Shown: piece after piece, positions 34,893 through 43,597 of the stretch
How positions within the stretch are numbered: the stretch's first letter is position 1
Layout: each line of letters opens with the position of its first letter
The notes under the pieces: model-generated
Told to the model about the DNA's origin: nothing
The model's input: the letters and a program-made list of their open reading frames with translations, nothing else
Database searches by the model: none
Made by a program: the position numbers and the translations under genes
From: Candidatus Solibacter usitatus
GTDB lineage: Bacteria > Acidobacteriota > Terriglobia > Bryobacterales > Bryobacteraceae
NCBI GenBank assembly: GCA_016213245.1
Contig: JACRBC010000051.1
Coordinates: 1-47,077 of the forward strand
Direction: 5' to 3'
Length of the DNA stretch: 47,077 nucleotides

Positions 34893-35985
34893 TCTGATCG
34901 AAGCTGGCGCGGACGCCCATAGTCAGAATGGTGTCGTTGCTCTTCTTGCCGGGCAAGGGGTTGGAGAGGTAGCGCGACGAGAAGCCGACGTTGAATTCGA
35001 ACCACTTCTTAATCGGCACGCTGGCCGTGGTGTCGAAGTTGTAGCGGAATTCGCCGGTGTCGGTGAGGTTGGGGATGAAGGCGAAGCGCTCGAAGAGTTT
35101 GAGGCGATCCAGCGGCTGGTAGCCGCACTCCTGGCCGGTGGCAAGTTCGGTGGAGTTTCTGGTCATGGTGGTGTAGTTGAGGGGCTTGAGCTTCGCGGTC
35201 ACGTCGAAGGTCTCGCGGTTCCAGTTTCCGCCGCCCATCACGTCGAGGTAGCCTTTCCTGTTCTTCCATGCGTGGTAGCCGAAGCCGCCGCCGACGACCA
35301 CGCGCAGGTTGAGGTCCAGGAACTTGTCGAAGTCGTAGGAGTTGATGCCGTAGACGAAGAGCCGCGGCATGATGTCGCGGTCGATACGGAAGGAGCCGCT
35401 CATGCGGTTGGCGGTCTGGCCGTAAGGAAGGGTTGTGGCCTGGGTGGCGTAGATTTGGGTGAAATTGACCCCCATCTTGTTCCTGCCCGCGGCGCGGGTG
35501 GCGCTGGCGGCGGTGGAGACGGTGGTAGTGGAGGCGTTGCCGCTGGCGTTGGCAATGCCGAGTGAGATGAAGCCGGCCCAGAAGTCGTTCAGCTTCGGAT
35601 GATTGATGCGCTCCAGTTCGCGCTGGTAGGCCTTGTGCGACGCCTCGTCGCGCAGAGCGGTGAGCGACTCCGGCTTCACGGTGAGAGTGCCGCCGCCGGA
35701 CTTTTCGAGCGTGAGCGCATCGGCGGCTGTGGCGAGCTTGCCCTGCAGCTCTCCGGCGTCTTTCAAGGTGACGTGCAGCGGCTGATCTGTCTGGATGCCC
35801 GCGATCAAGGCGCGGTTGATCCTGATGCCGCCGGCGTAGCCGGTTTTGAGAAGCACGACCTTTTCGTCGGCGGTCACGATCTTGCCGGTGAGGCGGTCAC
35901 CGTTCTTGAGGGTGATCTGGTCGGCCAAGGCGGCGCCGCACGCAACACAGAGGGCGGCCAGCAGCAAGCGCTGAGAGCGGTTCAT
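34882..35985 (-). CDS. DUF481-family (YdiY-like) outer-membrane protein
   Basis: 367 residues from ATG 35985, with a signal peptide ([21 protein letters not shown]). The N-terminal part repeats a short beta motif ([38 protein letters not shown]). The C-terminal part is a DUF481 beta-barrel with alternating aromatic residues ([49 protein letters not shown]). It is probably an outer-membrane barrel of unknown cargo. It lies 23 bases after the DUF6807 gene and is likely the last gene of that operon. Confidence 0.85.
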   Translation of the reverse strand: MNRSQRLLLAALCVACGAALADQITLKNGDRLTGKIVTADEKVVLLKTGYAGGIRINRALIAGIQTDQPLHVTLKDAGELQGKLATAADALTLEKSGGGTLTVKPESLTALRDEASHKAYQRELERINHPKLNDFWAGFISLGIANASGNASTTTVSTAASATRAAGRNKMGVNFTQIYATQATTLPYGQTANRMSGSFRIDRDIMPRLFVYGINSYDFDKFLDLNLRVVVGGGFGYHAWKNRKGYLDVMGGGNWNRETFDVTAKLKPLNYTTMTRNSTELATGQECGYQPLDRLKLFERFAFIPNLTDTGEFRYNFDTTASVPIKKWFEFNVGFSSRYLSNPLPGKKSNDTILTMGVRASFDQTKR

Positions 35986-36008
35986 AGGCGAGTACCTGTT
36001 TACGGCGA

Positions 36009-36881
36009 TCAGTTGGAATCGGTGACGGTTACTGTGAACTTGAGCTGGAGCGGCTTGCCGGGGAGAATAGTGAAGCCCTGGACCTCTTCGGTACGGCCCG
36101 GGAAGGAGGCGCCGGCGAAGCCGTAACGGCGGAGGCACCACTGGTAGGGCGCGCCCTCATTGGCGGGGCCGGACGTGATGCGCAGGGAGGCTTTGCGCCC
36201 ATCGTAGACGGCTTCGAGCTCGGCCCACTTGTGGGGGACGAGGTCTTCGTCCTTGTCGATGGGGCCCTCGGCGGAACGCAGGACGGTCTCCTGGCGCGGC
36301 GCGAAGCGGGCGCTGAAGCCGCCGTAGCTCTTGCCCTTTTCCTGGGAGCCGCGAAGGGTGACGGGTTCGTCCACTGCTTCGAGCTTCAAGTCGACTTCGA
36401 ACGAACGGGAAGAGCCCTGGGAAGGGGAAGCGGAGATGCGAACGGTCTCCCGGACGATCTTCTTTTCGCCGGTGTACCAGCCGTTGGCAGTAGTGAGGAC
36501 GGCGCGATCCGGACGGGATTGGGACGCGATGATTTTTTCGAAGCGGTGTTGGACGCCGCGGTACATCCAGAGGTCATACTTGCCCGAGGGTGTTTCGACG
36601 ACGGGCCAGGCCCAGAACAGGCCGTGGTGGTGGTAGTGGTCCCTGGGGAAGTCGTCGAGCATGGAGACGCCGGCCGGTGTGAAGGCGGGAAAGATATAGC
36701 AGCAGCGGCGGCGGTCCTCGGGGGCGCCGGCTTTGAGCTGCGGCCCGTAGTTGTAGACGAGGTAGGTTTTGCCGTTTTCCGAAAGCTCCATGCGGCCGCC
36801 GCCGAGGTCCTTCCAGGCCAGGGGGCCTTGGGCACAGGCGGCGAAAGCGGCACAGATGAGAAGGCCGACGAGTTTAGCCAC
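36009..36881 (-). CDS. DUF6807 (PmoA-like) family protein, exported
   Basis: 290 residues from GTG 36881, overlapping the end of the upstream dehydratase gene by eight bases. A short signal peptide (VAKLVGLLICAAFAACAQG) is followed by the family's hallmark DDFPRDHYHHHGLFWAWPVV (~77-96), rich in His, and WMYRGVQHRFEKI. Such proteins appear next to Gfo/Idh dehydrogenases in sugar-degrading operons of acidobacteria and planctomycetes. The family's old 'methane oxygenase' label has no support here. Activity unknown; the His cluster suggests a metal site. Confidence 0.88.
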   Translation of the reverse strand: MAKLVGLLICAAFAACAQGPLAWKDLGGGRMELSENGKTYLVYNYGPQLKAGAPEDRRRCCYIFPAFTPAGVSMLDDFPRDHYHHHGLFWAWPVVETPSGKYDLWMYRGVQHRFEKIIASQSRPDRAVLTTANGWYTGEKKIVRETVRISASPSQGSSRSFEVDLKLEAVDEPVTLRGSQEKGKSYGGFSARFAPRQETVLRSAEGPIDKDEDLVPHKWAELEAVYDGRKASLRITSGPANEGAPYQWCLRRYGFAGASFPGRTEEVQGFTILPGKPLQLKFTVTVTDSN

Positions 36882-38040
36882 GGGATTCGCGCCTCACTTT
36901 CTCTTCATCCACTTCGACACCCAAGCCGGGGCCGGAGGGTAGGCGAATGGCGCCGTCTTCAAGCCGGAAGGGTACTTTCAGAAAACTTCCGGCGAGGAAC
37001 TGCAAGCCGTTCAGGGCGGCCGGGTATTTCAGGCCATAGGCGCCATAGAGGAGGAGCGAGGCGGCGAGCGACAGGTCGGGGTCGGTCAAGCCGCTGCCGA
37101 GGAACATGAGCCTGTTGCGTTCGAGGTACTCGACCTGTTTGCGCGCATCCCAGAGGCCGGCGGTGCGCGCGGGTTTCATGGCGACGCCATCGAGCAAGGC
37201 TAACTTGTGAAACTCCTCGAGGTCGGTGACGGAGACGACGCCTTCGTCCAGGATGATGGGCAGGGCGCCCTGCTTCTTCAGGGCGGCGAGGCCGCCGAGG
37301 CGGTTCGGGGCGACGGGTTGTTCGAGGACGTTAACGCCGATGTCCTTGAGTCTCGGCGCGACGGTCAAGGCGGAATCGGTGTCGTATCCGCCGTTGGCGT
37401 CGGCCCAGAGGAAGCAGTCCTTTGAAAAGCGGCGGACGGCGGCGGCGAGTTCGAGGTCGAACTTCGGGTCGGGGGCGATCTTGATGTTGATGTGGCGGTA
37501 GCCGAGCTTGCGGCCGTCCTCCATCAGAGCTTCGGCCTCGCCGAGTGTCTTGACGTTGACGGTCCAACTGAGAACGATGCGGTCGATCGGTTTGCGGCCC
37601 CAGAGCTCCGGGAGGCTCTTGCCCGCCAGTTTGCCGGCGATGTCGTGGAGGGCGAGATCGATGCCGGCCTTGGCGAGGGGCATGCCGGTGGAGAACGATG
37701 GCGCGATGGCCCTGTTCATGAGGGCGTGGGCGCCGGCGATGTCGGTGGGGTTCCTGCCGATCAGGGCGGGGGCGAGATAGGCACGCAGGGTGGAGGTGAC
37801 GGATTCGGGGGTCTCGTAACTCCAGGTGTGGGTGGGTACGCTCTGGCCCCAGCCGGTTGTGCCGTCCTGGCAGGTGATCTTGACGAAGACCGCCGGGCGT
37901 TCGGGCTTGGGGAAGAATTTGAAATAGCCGGTCACCGGGTAGATGACCGGGAAGATTTCGACGGACCGGATGGCGGGCGCCGGCGCGGCGGCTGAGGTGG
38001 CGGACGCGGCCAGGGCTCCGGAGAAGAGCCGGCGCGTCAT
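36874..38040 (-). CDS. Enolase-superfamily dehydratase/racemase (mandelate racemase/muconate lactonising type), Tat-like leader
   Basis: The 388-residue protein starts with a Tat-like leader (MTRRLFSGALAASATSAAA). The capping domain (WGQSVPTHTW; YLAPALIGRNPTDI) and barrel (AKAGIDLALHDIAGKLAGKS) are typical. The three metal ligands are in WADANGGYD, LEQPV and ILDEGV. The usual KxK motif on strand two reads NIKIA, so the first lysine is replaced. The family dehydrates or epimerises sugar acids. Its ATG overlaps the stop of the Gfo/Idh gene (ATGA) and its end overlaps the DUF6807 gene. Confidence 0.9.
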   Translation of the reverse strand: MTRRLFSGALAASATSAAAPAPAIRSVEIFPVIYPVTGYFKFFPKPERPAVFVKITCQDGTTGWGQSVPTHTWSYETPESVTSTLRAYLAPALIGRNPTDIAGAHALMNRAIAPSFSTGMPLAKAGIDLALHDIAGKLAGKSLPELWGRKPIDRIVLSWTVNVKTLGEAEALMEDGRKLGYRHINIKIAPDPKFDLELAAAVRRFSKDCFLWADANGGYDTDSALTVAPRLKDIGVNVLEQPVAPNRLGGLAALKKQGALPIILDEGVVSVTDLEEFHKLALLDGVAMKPARTAGLWDARKQVEYLERNRLMFLGSGLTDPDLSLAASLLLYGAYGLKYPAALNGLQFLAGSFLKVPFRLEDGAIRLPSGPGLGVEVDEEKVRRESRG

Positions 38041-39230
38041 ACGAGCTCCAGCTTGACGGGGTCGAAGCCGACGCGGCGACCGGTTTCGAGCGCGGTGGCG
38101 GCCATGCAGCCGGCCACGGCGTGGGAGAAGCCTGCCTCGACGCTGGCGCGCGGCGTCTGGCGGGAGCGGACGCAGCGGAGGAAGTTGGCCATGTGGGACT
38201 CGACGCCGGCGACCTTCTCGATGGGCGCGGCCTGCATGACGCGGTCCGGGTCGCGGCTGCCATCGCCGGAAATTTTCAACGCCTCGGCGTCGATGGTGCC
38301 CTTAGCGCCGAACCACAGGTTGCGGCCGCCAGCGGAGTTGGTGAGGCTCATGGCGAAGGTGACGAGGCAGTCCTTGTACTCCACCATGGTCTGGTAGACA
38401 TCGCTGGTTTCGCGGCCGTCCTTCCAGAGGTAGACGCCGCCGAGGGTGACGACGTGCCTGGGGTAGGGATCGTTGAGGTACCAGGCGGCGAGGTCGATGA
38501 GGTGGCAGAGCCAGAGGCCGGAGATGCCGTTGGTGGTTTCGCGGAACAACTGCCACTCGCGCAGTTTACGGGCGTCGAAGGGGCCTTTGATGCGGCCGCC
38601 GAACTGGAAGGCCTCCCAGTCGACGTCCTCGGCCTTGACCATGTGGTGATCGCGGCGCCAGCGGGGTTCCTGGAAGTGGTACTCCATGGAGACGCGGGTC
38701 ACTTTGCCGATGGCGCCGCTCTGGATGGCCTTGGCGACGCCCATCATGCCGGGATCGCTGCGGCGCTGGGTGCCGACCTGGACCACCTGCTTCGACTTCT
38801 TCACCGCGAGGTAGGCCATTTTGGCGTCGGCGAAGTCGACGGCGAAGGGCTTTTCGACATAGACGTCCTTACCGGCGGCGACGGCGTCGGCGAGGATCTT
38901 GGGGTGGGTCATGTCGGGCGTGGCGATGAGGACGGCGTCGACGTCCTTCATGGCGAGCACTTCCTGGTAGCGCGTGGTCTGCCTGGGAGCGGCGCCGAAG
39001 GCCTTTTCGACGTTGGCGGCCATGGCCTCGCGGTTGACCTTCCAGACGTCGCAGACGGCGACGATCTGGGCGTTTTCATTGGCGCGGCGGACTTCATTGA
39101 AATGATCGCGGCCACGGCCCCCGGCGCCGATCATGGCGAGGCGGATGCGATCGCCGGGAGGGTTCTGGGCGGCGTTCAGAGCAGGGCTTGCCGCGGCGGC
39201 GGCCAGAAATCCTCTGCGAGTGGTGTTCAT
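38037..39230 (-). CDS. Gfo/Idh/MocA-family oxidoreductase, Tat-exported
   Basis: 397 residues from ATG 39230, set by AGGAG nine bases upstream. The Tat leader is MNTTRRGFLAAAAASPALNA. The NAD(P)-binding motif GAGGRGRDH, CDVW, IATPDMTH and the family signature VEKPFAV (the lysine of EKP) are all visible. Later parts are VGTQRRSDP and GLWLCHLIDLAAWYL with the His expected in catalysis. The family oxidises or reduces sugars and inositols. The leader implies it is folded with its cofactor before export. It heads a four-gene operon (this gene, enolase-superfamily protein, DUF6807, DUF481). Confidence 0.93.
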   Translation of the reverse strand: MNTTRRGFLAAAAASPALNAAQNPPGDRIRLAMIGAGGRGRDHFNEVRRANENAQIVAVCDVWKVNREAMAANVEKAFGAAPRQTTRYQEVLAMKDVDAVLIATPDMTHPKILADAVAAGKDVYVEKPFAVDFADAKMAYLAVKKSKQVVQVGTQRRSDPGMMGVAKAIQSGAIGKVTRVSMEYHFQEPRWRRDHHMVKAEDVDWEAFQFGGRIKGPFDARKLREWQLFRETTNGISGLWLCHLIDLAAWYLNDPYPRHVVTLGGVYLWKDGRETSDVYQTMVEYKDCLVTFAMSLTNSAGGRNLWFGAKGTIDAEALKISGDGSRDPDRVMQAAPIEKVAGVESHMANFLRCVRSRQTPRASVEAGFSHAVAGCMAATALETGRRVGFDPVKLELV

Positions 39231-39301
39231 CGGCTGGGCTCCTGTGGGGCTTGTCCCTGACATCATAACCCCTGCGGATCGACGCAGTGGGCGGCGGTAG
39301 A

Positions 39302-40498
39302 ATGAAGCGGATGTTCCGAAGTGCCGTTTTCACGATGTTATTGGCGCAAGGGTTGGCGTGGGCCGATCCGCCGCTGCTGGTGATTGCGCTGGATGGTTTT
39401 CGCTGGGATTTCGCGGCGCGCGATGGAGCGAGGAACATTCTCGCACTGAAGAACGAGGGGTCATCGGTCGCGGGGCTGATCCCGGCTTTCCCGTCCACCA
39501 CGTTTCCGAACTTTCATTCGATGGCGACGGGCCTGTACCCGGCGCGCCACGGTCTGGTGGCGATGACCTTCCACGACCGGGCGATGATGCGGAGCTTCCG
39601 GTACGACAGGAACGCGCCGGAGAGCGTGTGGTATGGGGGCATGCCAATCTGGCTGCTGGCCGAAGATCGCGGGATCAGGACGGCGACGTTTTTCTGGCCG
39701 GGAACCGACGCCATGATCCGCGGAAAGCGGCCGACGTATTATCGCCGGTACGACCCGAAAACCACGATCGACGCACGCATCAAGCAGGTGGTGGAGTGGT
39801 TTCGCCTGCCGGAGCGCGAGCGTCCGGGGCTGGTGATGGTGTATTTCTCCGACGTCGATTCAGCGGGACACCAGTACGGCCCGGACGCAATGGAGACGCG
39901 GGCCGCCATCGCGCGGGTGGACCAGGCCGCAGGAGATCTGGTCCGCTTGGTGCGGGCCGTGCGGAAGGACGTGAACGTCCTGGTTGTGTCCGATCATGGG
40001 CAGATCCAGGTGGCAAGCCATATCGACCTCTCCAAACGGGCTGATTTCCGCGGCTGCAAGGCGGCCAACGAGGCGCCGATGACCATGCTCTACTGCGAGA
40101 ATCCCGAGGCGGTGCGGGCGGAACTGATCAAGAAAGCGCCGGAGGTGACCGTGTGGCGCTCCCACGAAACGCCCGAGCACCTGCACTATCGCGGCAATCC
40201 GCGCATCGGGGATCTGGTGATCGTGCCGAAGACAGCGTCCATCGTGCAGGTGATTCCGCCAAGAGACACCGAGGCCAGGCCGGTACCGCGGTTGAAGGGC
40301 ATGCACGGCTACGATCCGGCAAAGTACCGGGAGATGAACGGCATGCTGATCGGGGCGGGGCCGGCGTTCCGGTCCGGAATCCGGCAGGAGTCGGCCGAGA
40401 CGGTGGACGTGTTCCTGATTCTGTGCCGGGTACTGGGAGTTGCGCCGCCGGCGGGGCTGGATGCGGACATCAACCGGGTGCACCGGATTCTGCGGTGA
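39302..40498 (+). CDS. Type I phosphodiesterase/nucleotide pyrophosphatase (ENPP-like), exported
   Basis: 398 residues from ATG 39302; a GTG five codons earlier is possible. A signal peptide (MKRMFRSAVFTMLLAQGLAWA) precedes the alkaline-phosphatase-superfamily core. Asp31 in ALDGFRWD and Thr67 in FPSTTFPN (the nucleophile) bind one zinc, and DVDSAGHQYGPD and SDHGQ supply the others; MHGYDP near the C-terminus gives the last His. It would cleave phosphodiester or pyrophosphate bonds in the periplasm. Its end overlaps the convergent hydrolase gene by 29 bases. Confidence 0.93.
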   Translation: MKRMFRSAVFTMLLAQGLAWADPPLLVIALDGFRWDFAARDGARNILALKNEGSSVAGLIPAFPSTTFPNFHSMATGLYPARHGLVAMTFHDRAMMRSFRYDRNAPESVWYGGMPIWLLAEDRGIRTATFFWPGTDAMIRGKRPTYYRRYDPKTTIDARIKQVVEWFRLPERERPGLVMVYFSDVDSAGHQYGPDAMETRAAIARVDQAAGDLVRLVRAVRKDVNVLVVSDHGQIQVASHIDLSKRADFRGCKAANEAPMTMLYCENPEAVRAELIKKAPEVTVWRSHETPEHLHYRGNPRIGDLVIVPKTASIVQVIPPRDTEARPVPRLKGMHGYDPAKYREMNGMLIGAGPAFRSGIRQESAETVDVFLILCRVLGVAPPAGLDADINRVHRILR

Positions 40499-41213
40499 CG
40501 GCGGCGGCGATCATGTCTTCCACATTGCGCCACAGCTCCAGGTCGTACTCGAGAAGAGTGTGCGCGCCCATGAAGATGCGCTGGGTGTTGGAATGGTCGG
40601 CGGCGTCGATGGTGCGGCCGCGGTAGGTCAGGTGCCAGTTACCGAGAATCTTCGTTCTGGACGAATCCTCGGCCACGATGAGCGGAGCGCCGCGGATGAA
40701 GAGGTGATCGCGCTGGTAGAAGTTGGCCGCGGCGCGGACATTCGGGGGGATGCGGTAGCTGTCGCGGCCATAGGCGTCGACGATGACGGCGATGTTCACC
40801 GGCACACCCATGGCGGCGAGGTCGCGGCAGAGCCAGAGGGCGGCTCTGCCGCCGAGGCTCTGGCCGAAGACGGCGACGCGGGCGGCGGAGGCCTCCTCGG
40901 GCGACAGGACGCCGTCGGCGTCCTGGTCGAAAGCGCGGCGGACGAGTTCCACCGCCAGGTGCAGCTTGTGGTTTTCCACGGTCTCAACATGGACGCCGGG
41001 CAGGCGCCTGCGCTTGATGGCGATGGCGGTGCGGCGAATGCAGCGGACGGGGTTATCCCACCGCTCCCAGCCACCGACCACGCCGATGACCAGAGTCTCG
41101 CCGGGCTTGACGGGCAGCGGGGTGACGAAATCGGAGAATACCTGATTGCGGCTGCCGGCCCAGGCCGCGGACGCCGCCAGGATCGGAAGCGTGAATGCAA
41201 GTAACTTCTTCAT
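40470..41213 (-). CDS. Exported alpha/beta hydrolase with an EF-hand-like calcium loop
   Basis: 247 residues from ATG 41213, with a signal peptide (MKKLLAFTLPILAASAAWAG). The alpha/beta-hydrolase nucleophile elbow is FGQSLGGRAAL, with Ser119 as nucleophile. Just before it, DQDADGVLSPEE (96-107) has the Asp-x-Asp-x-Asp-Gly...Glu pattern of an EF-hand calcium loop. The C-terminal HSNTQRIFMGAHTLLEYDL may hold the catalytic His. It is probably a calcium-stabilised periplasmic esterase or lipase; the substrate is unknown. Its start is 18 bases from the divergently read sigma-factor remnant. Confidence 0.8.
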   Translation of the reverse strand: MKKLLAFTLPILAASAAWAGSRNQVFSDFVTPLPVKPGETLVIGVVGGWERWDNPVRCIRRTAIAIKRRRLPGVHVETVENHKLHLAVELVRRAFDQDADGVLSPEEASAARVAVFGQSLGGRAALWLCRDLAAMGVPVNIAVIVDAYGRDSYRIPPNVRAAANFYQRDHLFIRGAPLIVAEDSSRTKILGNWHLTYRGRTIDAADHSNTQRIFMGAHTLLEYDLELWRNVEDMIAAAVTAESGAPG

Positions 41214-41231
41214 CGCAGCCGGGTATCGTCT

Positions 41232-41492
41232 ATGGAGATGGATGATGCACCGCGCATTCCGGGTTTCGCCGATTTATACCGCGAACACGCGCGGGCCGTC
41301 TACCGCTTCGCGCTGGCGCTGGCCGGCGACGGCGCGCTGGCCGAGGACCTGACCGCCGAGGCGATCCTGCGGATGTGGCAGGCGGGAGAGCGCGTGCGGC
41401 TGGCGACGGTCCGCGCCTACCTGCTGGCCATCGTGAGAAACCTGTATCCGCACGAGCTGCGGGTGGGCCTGGCGGCGCCGCGGCGGCTGTAA
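41232..41492 (+). pseudogene. Truncated ECF sigma factor (region 2 only)
   Basis: An 86-residue product with a clear sigma-70 region 2: FADLYREHARAVYRFALALA, AEDLTAEAILRMWQ, VRAYLLAIVRNLYPHELR. It stops at TAA 41490-41492, exactly where the linker to region 4 should begin. ECF sigma factors are normally about 170-200 residues with both regions, so this cannot recognise a -35 element. The same frame stays open after the TAA, but it encodes a membrane-like sequence rather than region 4. Most likely a deletion remnant. Confidence 0.75.
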
Positions 41493-41813
41493 AGCCGGCT
41501 GGCCGCGCGCGGGCTGTATGCCGGGCTGGTGGTGTTTTTCAGCACGCTGGTGTTTGCCTGCGTTCCAGGGGCGCACGATTGGGTGAAGCTGTTTCGAGGT
41601 GGCTGGGCGCTGGGGGGGCTGCTGTTCTCCGAGGGGCTGGCGGCGCTGGTGGAAACCTGGTTCGGACCGCCGCAACTGGTGGTGTCGCTCATCCGGCCGC
41701 TTGGCCTCGCGGCGATCTGGATCGGTGAGTCGGCGCGCGCCATTGTGCCGGCCGAGGAGCTGAGACCGAGGGTGGCCACGACGCTGTTCGATCACGACGA
41801 GGGGGAGGAGTGA
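41493..41813 (+). pseudogene. Membrane-protein fragment in frame after the sigma remnant
   Basis: The frame of the sigma remnant continues after its TAA for 106 codons to a stop at 41811-41813. It holds hydrophobic segments (GLYAGLVVFFSTLVFACVPG; WALGGLLFSEGLAALVETWFG; PLGLAAIWIGESARAI) and an acidic end. The only in-frame start codon with any merit is GTG 41529, inside the first membrane segment and without a ribosome binding site. It may be the C-terminal part of a membrane protein fused to the sigma remnant by a deletion, or a small gene with a non-standard start. Family not recognised. Confidence 0.45.
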
Positions 41814-41875
41814 GAGGCCGCCGCCAGAGAAGCGTCGTCGTTGGGGAAAGATGTCATAGTTTGGCAAAGACTGTT

Positions 41876-41886
41876 ATCATGATGAT
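41876..41886 (+). promoter_or_regulatory. Palindrome upstream of parD
   Basis: ATCAT-G-ATGAT is a perfect 11-base palindrome about 32 bases before ATG 41919. Antitoxins of this type often repress their own operon by binding such short palindromes. The overlapping TTATCAT could serve as a -10. Short, so only suggestive. Confidence 0.35.
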
Positions 41887-41918
41887 GCCCGGAAAAGAGA
41901 TGGTTCGGGGAGGCCGCC

Positions 41919-42185
41919 ATGAATGTTTCACTCACGCCCGAGTTGGAGCGGTTCGTCCACGGCAAAGTGCGGGCGGGCCGCTATAACTCGGCCAGCGAAG
42001 TGGTCCGCGAGGCGCTTCGGCTGTTGGAGCAACACGAGCAGGCGCGCGCCGCTCAGTTGGGTGAGTTCAACAAGGAACTCGGCCGCCGCTTGGCCGCGCT
42101 GGAGCGCGGTGAACGTGTGGATCCGGCCGAGGCGCGGGCCCGGCTGCGGCGAAAGTCCGAAGAATGCCGGAAACAGCCGGCATGA
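41919..42185 (+). CDS. parD: ParD-family antitoxin
   Basis: The 88-residue protein is an intact type II antitoxin. The N-terminal ribbon-helix-helix is MNVSLTPELERFVHGKVRAG, then YNSASEVVREALRLLEQHE, the standard ParD signature. The charged C-terminal half (LAALERGERVDPAEARARL) wraps the toxin. GGGGAGG lies just before ATG 41919. The toxin gene overlaps its stop by four bases (ATGA). Because the toxin is broken by an in-frame stop, this antitoxin may now be orphaned. Confidence 0.92.
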   Translation: MNVSLTPELERFVHGKVRAGRYNSASEVVREALRLLEQHEQARAAQLGEFNKELGRRLAALERGERVDPAEARARLRRKSEECRKQPA

Positions 42186-42490
42186 GCGGCTATGTGCTCA
42201 GCGCGGATGCGGACCTGGACCTCGATGATATCTGGGAGTACATCGCCGCTGACAGCGTTGACGCAGCCGACCGCTGGATCAGCAAGCTCTTCGATGCGTT
42301 CGAGGCACCTGGACGAACTCCAGGCATGGGCCACAGGCGTGAAGACCTCACGGCGTAACCGGTGCTCTTCTGGCCAGTGGGATCCTACCTCATCATCTAC
42401 CGGGCCAATCGCCAAACGGTGGAGATTGTAGCCGTCACGAGCGGTTCACGCGACATTCCGGCGTTTCTGCGCCAGCGGACTTCAGATTGA
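42182..42490 (+). pseudogene. parE: ParE-family toxin interrupted by an in-frame TAA
   Basis: From ATG 42182 the sequence is a normal ParE/RelE-type toxin: MSGYVLSADADLDLDDIWEY, then HRREDLTA. It stops at TAA 42356-42358 after 58 codons. The same frame then gives the expected C-terminal half (PVLFWPVGSYLIIYR, VEIVAVTSGSRDIPAFL) to a second stop at 42488-42490. Without the TAA it would be about 102 residues, the family norm. The truncated product lacks the C-terminal strands and the catalytic/DNA-gyrase-facing region, so it should be inactive. Its end is five bases from the convergent aguA stop. Confidence 0.88.
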
Positions 42491-42495
42491 GGCGT

Positions 42496-43581
42496 CTACG
42501 CCGGCTCCTGCTGCGTCAGGCAGTGCAGGGCGCCGAAGCCCAATACCAGGTCGACGGCGTGGATGCCGATGACGGGGCGGTCCTTGAAGAGCTCGCCGAG
42601 GATGCCGAGAGCCACGCGGTCGTTGGGGTCGTTGAAGGTGGGGACCAGGACGGCGGCGTTGGAGATGTAGAAATTGGCGTAGCTTGCAGGCAGGCGTTCG
42701 CCGTCGAAGGTGAGCGGCGCGGGCATAGGGAGCGGGACCACCTCGGGCTTTGAGCCGTCCTCGAGACGCAGATCCTGCACGCGCTCCCAGTTTTCGGCCA
42801 GCGGCTTGTAGTTGGGGTCGCGGCGGTTGTCTTCCCTGATGAGCACCAGCGTGGTGGGATTGACGAAGCGGCAGATGTCGTCGATGTGGCCGTGGGTGTC
42901 GTCGCCGGCGGGTCCGGAGGCGAGCCACTGGACGTTGGTCACGCCCAGGTACTTCTTGAATGTCTCGTCGTACTGCTTGCGGCCCAGGCCGGGGTTGCGC
43001 ACCTGCACGGTGGGGTGGAGATAGCACTCTTCGGTGGTGAGCAGGGTGCCGCGGCCGTTCACTTCGATGCCGCCGCCCTCCAGGACGAAGCGGCGGCCGC
43101 CGCATTCGGCATGGAACAGTTTCCGCCGCAGGAACTTGGCCGCGGTCTCGGGCACCTTGCGGTCCTTCTTCCAATCGACGTACTTGGCCCAGGCGTTGAA
43201 GTGAAAGTGGACGATGGCGAGCTGGCGGCGCGCGCCACGGGCGCGGCGAACGTGCAGCGGCCCGCTGTCGCGGGTCCAGCCGCGGTTGGTGGGGTGGACG
43301 ATGAAGTCGACCTTGCTCACGCCTGTGCCGGCGCGGGTCAGGTAACGCGCGGCGAGTTTTGCCTCGGACTTGGAACTGACCAGCAGGCGCACGCGCTCGC
43401 CGGCGGTAATCTTGCGCACCATTTCGCCGTAGACCCAGCGGATGGTGTCGAGCTTATCGGGCCAGTCGGTGGGGTTGTGCGGCCAGGCGAGCCAGGTGGC
43501 CTTGTGGGGCTCCCATTCGGCCGGCATGGAGTAGCCGGCGGCGCCCGGATTCCGGGAGGGAGAGGTCTTCGCTTCTGCCAT
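42496..43581 (-). CDS. aguA: Agmatine deiminase
   Basis: 361 residues from ATG 43581; upstream in-frame ATGs would run into the divergent gene. The enzyme hydrolyses agmatine to N-carbamoylputrescine and ammonia in the cytosol. [47 protein letters not shown] (catalytic His and Asp) and the C-terminal nucleophile Cys354 in [11 protein letters not shown] match the agmatine deiminase/porphyromonas-type deiminase family. It starts only 16 bases from the divergently read deoxyhypusine synthase-like gene. The next enzyme, N-carbamoylputrescine amidase, is not in the window. Confidence 0.95.
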   Translation of the reverse strand: MAEAKTSPSRNPGAAGYSMPAEWEPHKATWLAWPHNPTDWPDKLDTIRWVYGEMVRKITAGERVRLLVSSKSEAKLAARYLTRAGTGVSKVDFIVHPTNRGWTRDSGPLHVRRARGARRQLAIVHFHFNAWAKYVDWKKDRKVPETAAKFLRRKLFHAECGGRRFVLEGGGIEVNGRGTLLTTEECYLHPTVQVRNPGLGRKQYDETFKKYLGVTNVQWLASGPAGDDTHGHIDDICRFVNPTTLVLIREDNRRDPNYKPLAENWERVQDLRLEDGSKPEVVPLPMPAPLTFDGERLPASYANFYISNAAVLVPTFNDPNDRVALGILGELFKDRPVIGIHAVDLVLGFGALHCLTQQEPA

Positions 43582-43597
43582 AATCGTATTGTCCACC

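Noticed and set aside
41490..42358. Reassigned TAA stop codon, because two genes here contain in-frame TAA
   Set aside because: TAA ends intact genes elsewhere in the window (for example gnd and the DUF481 gene) at the expected length, so it is a normal stop; decay explains the two cases better.
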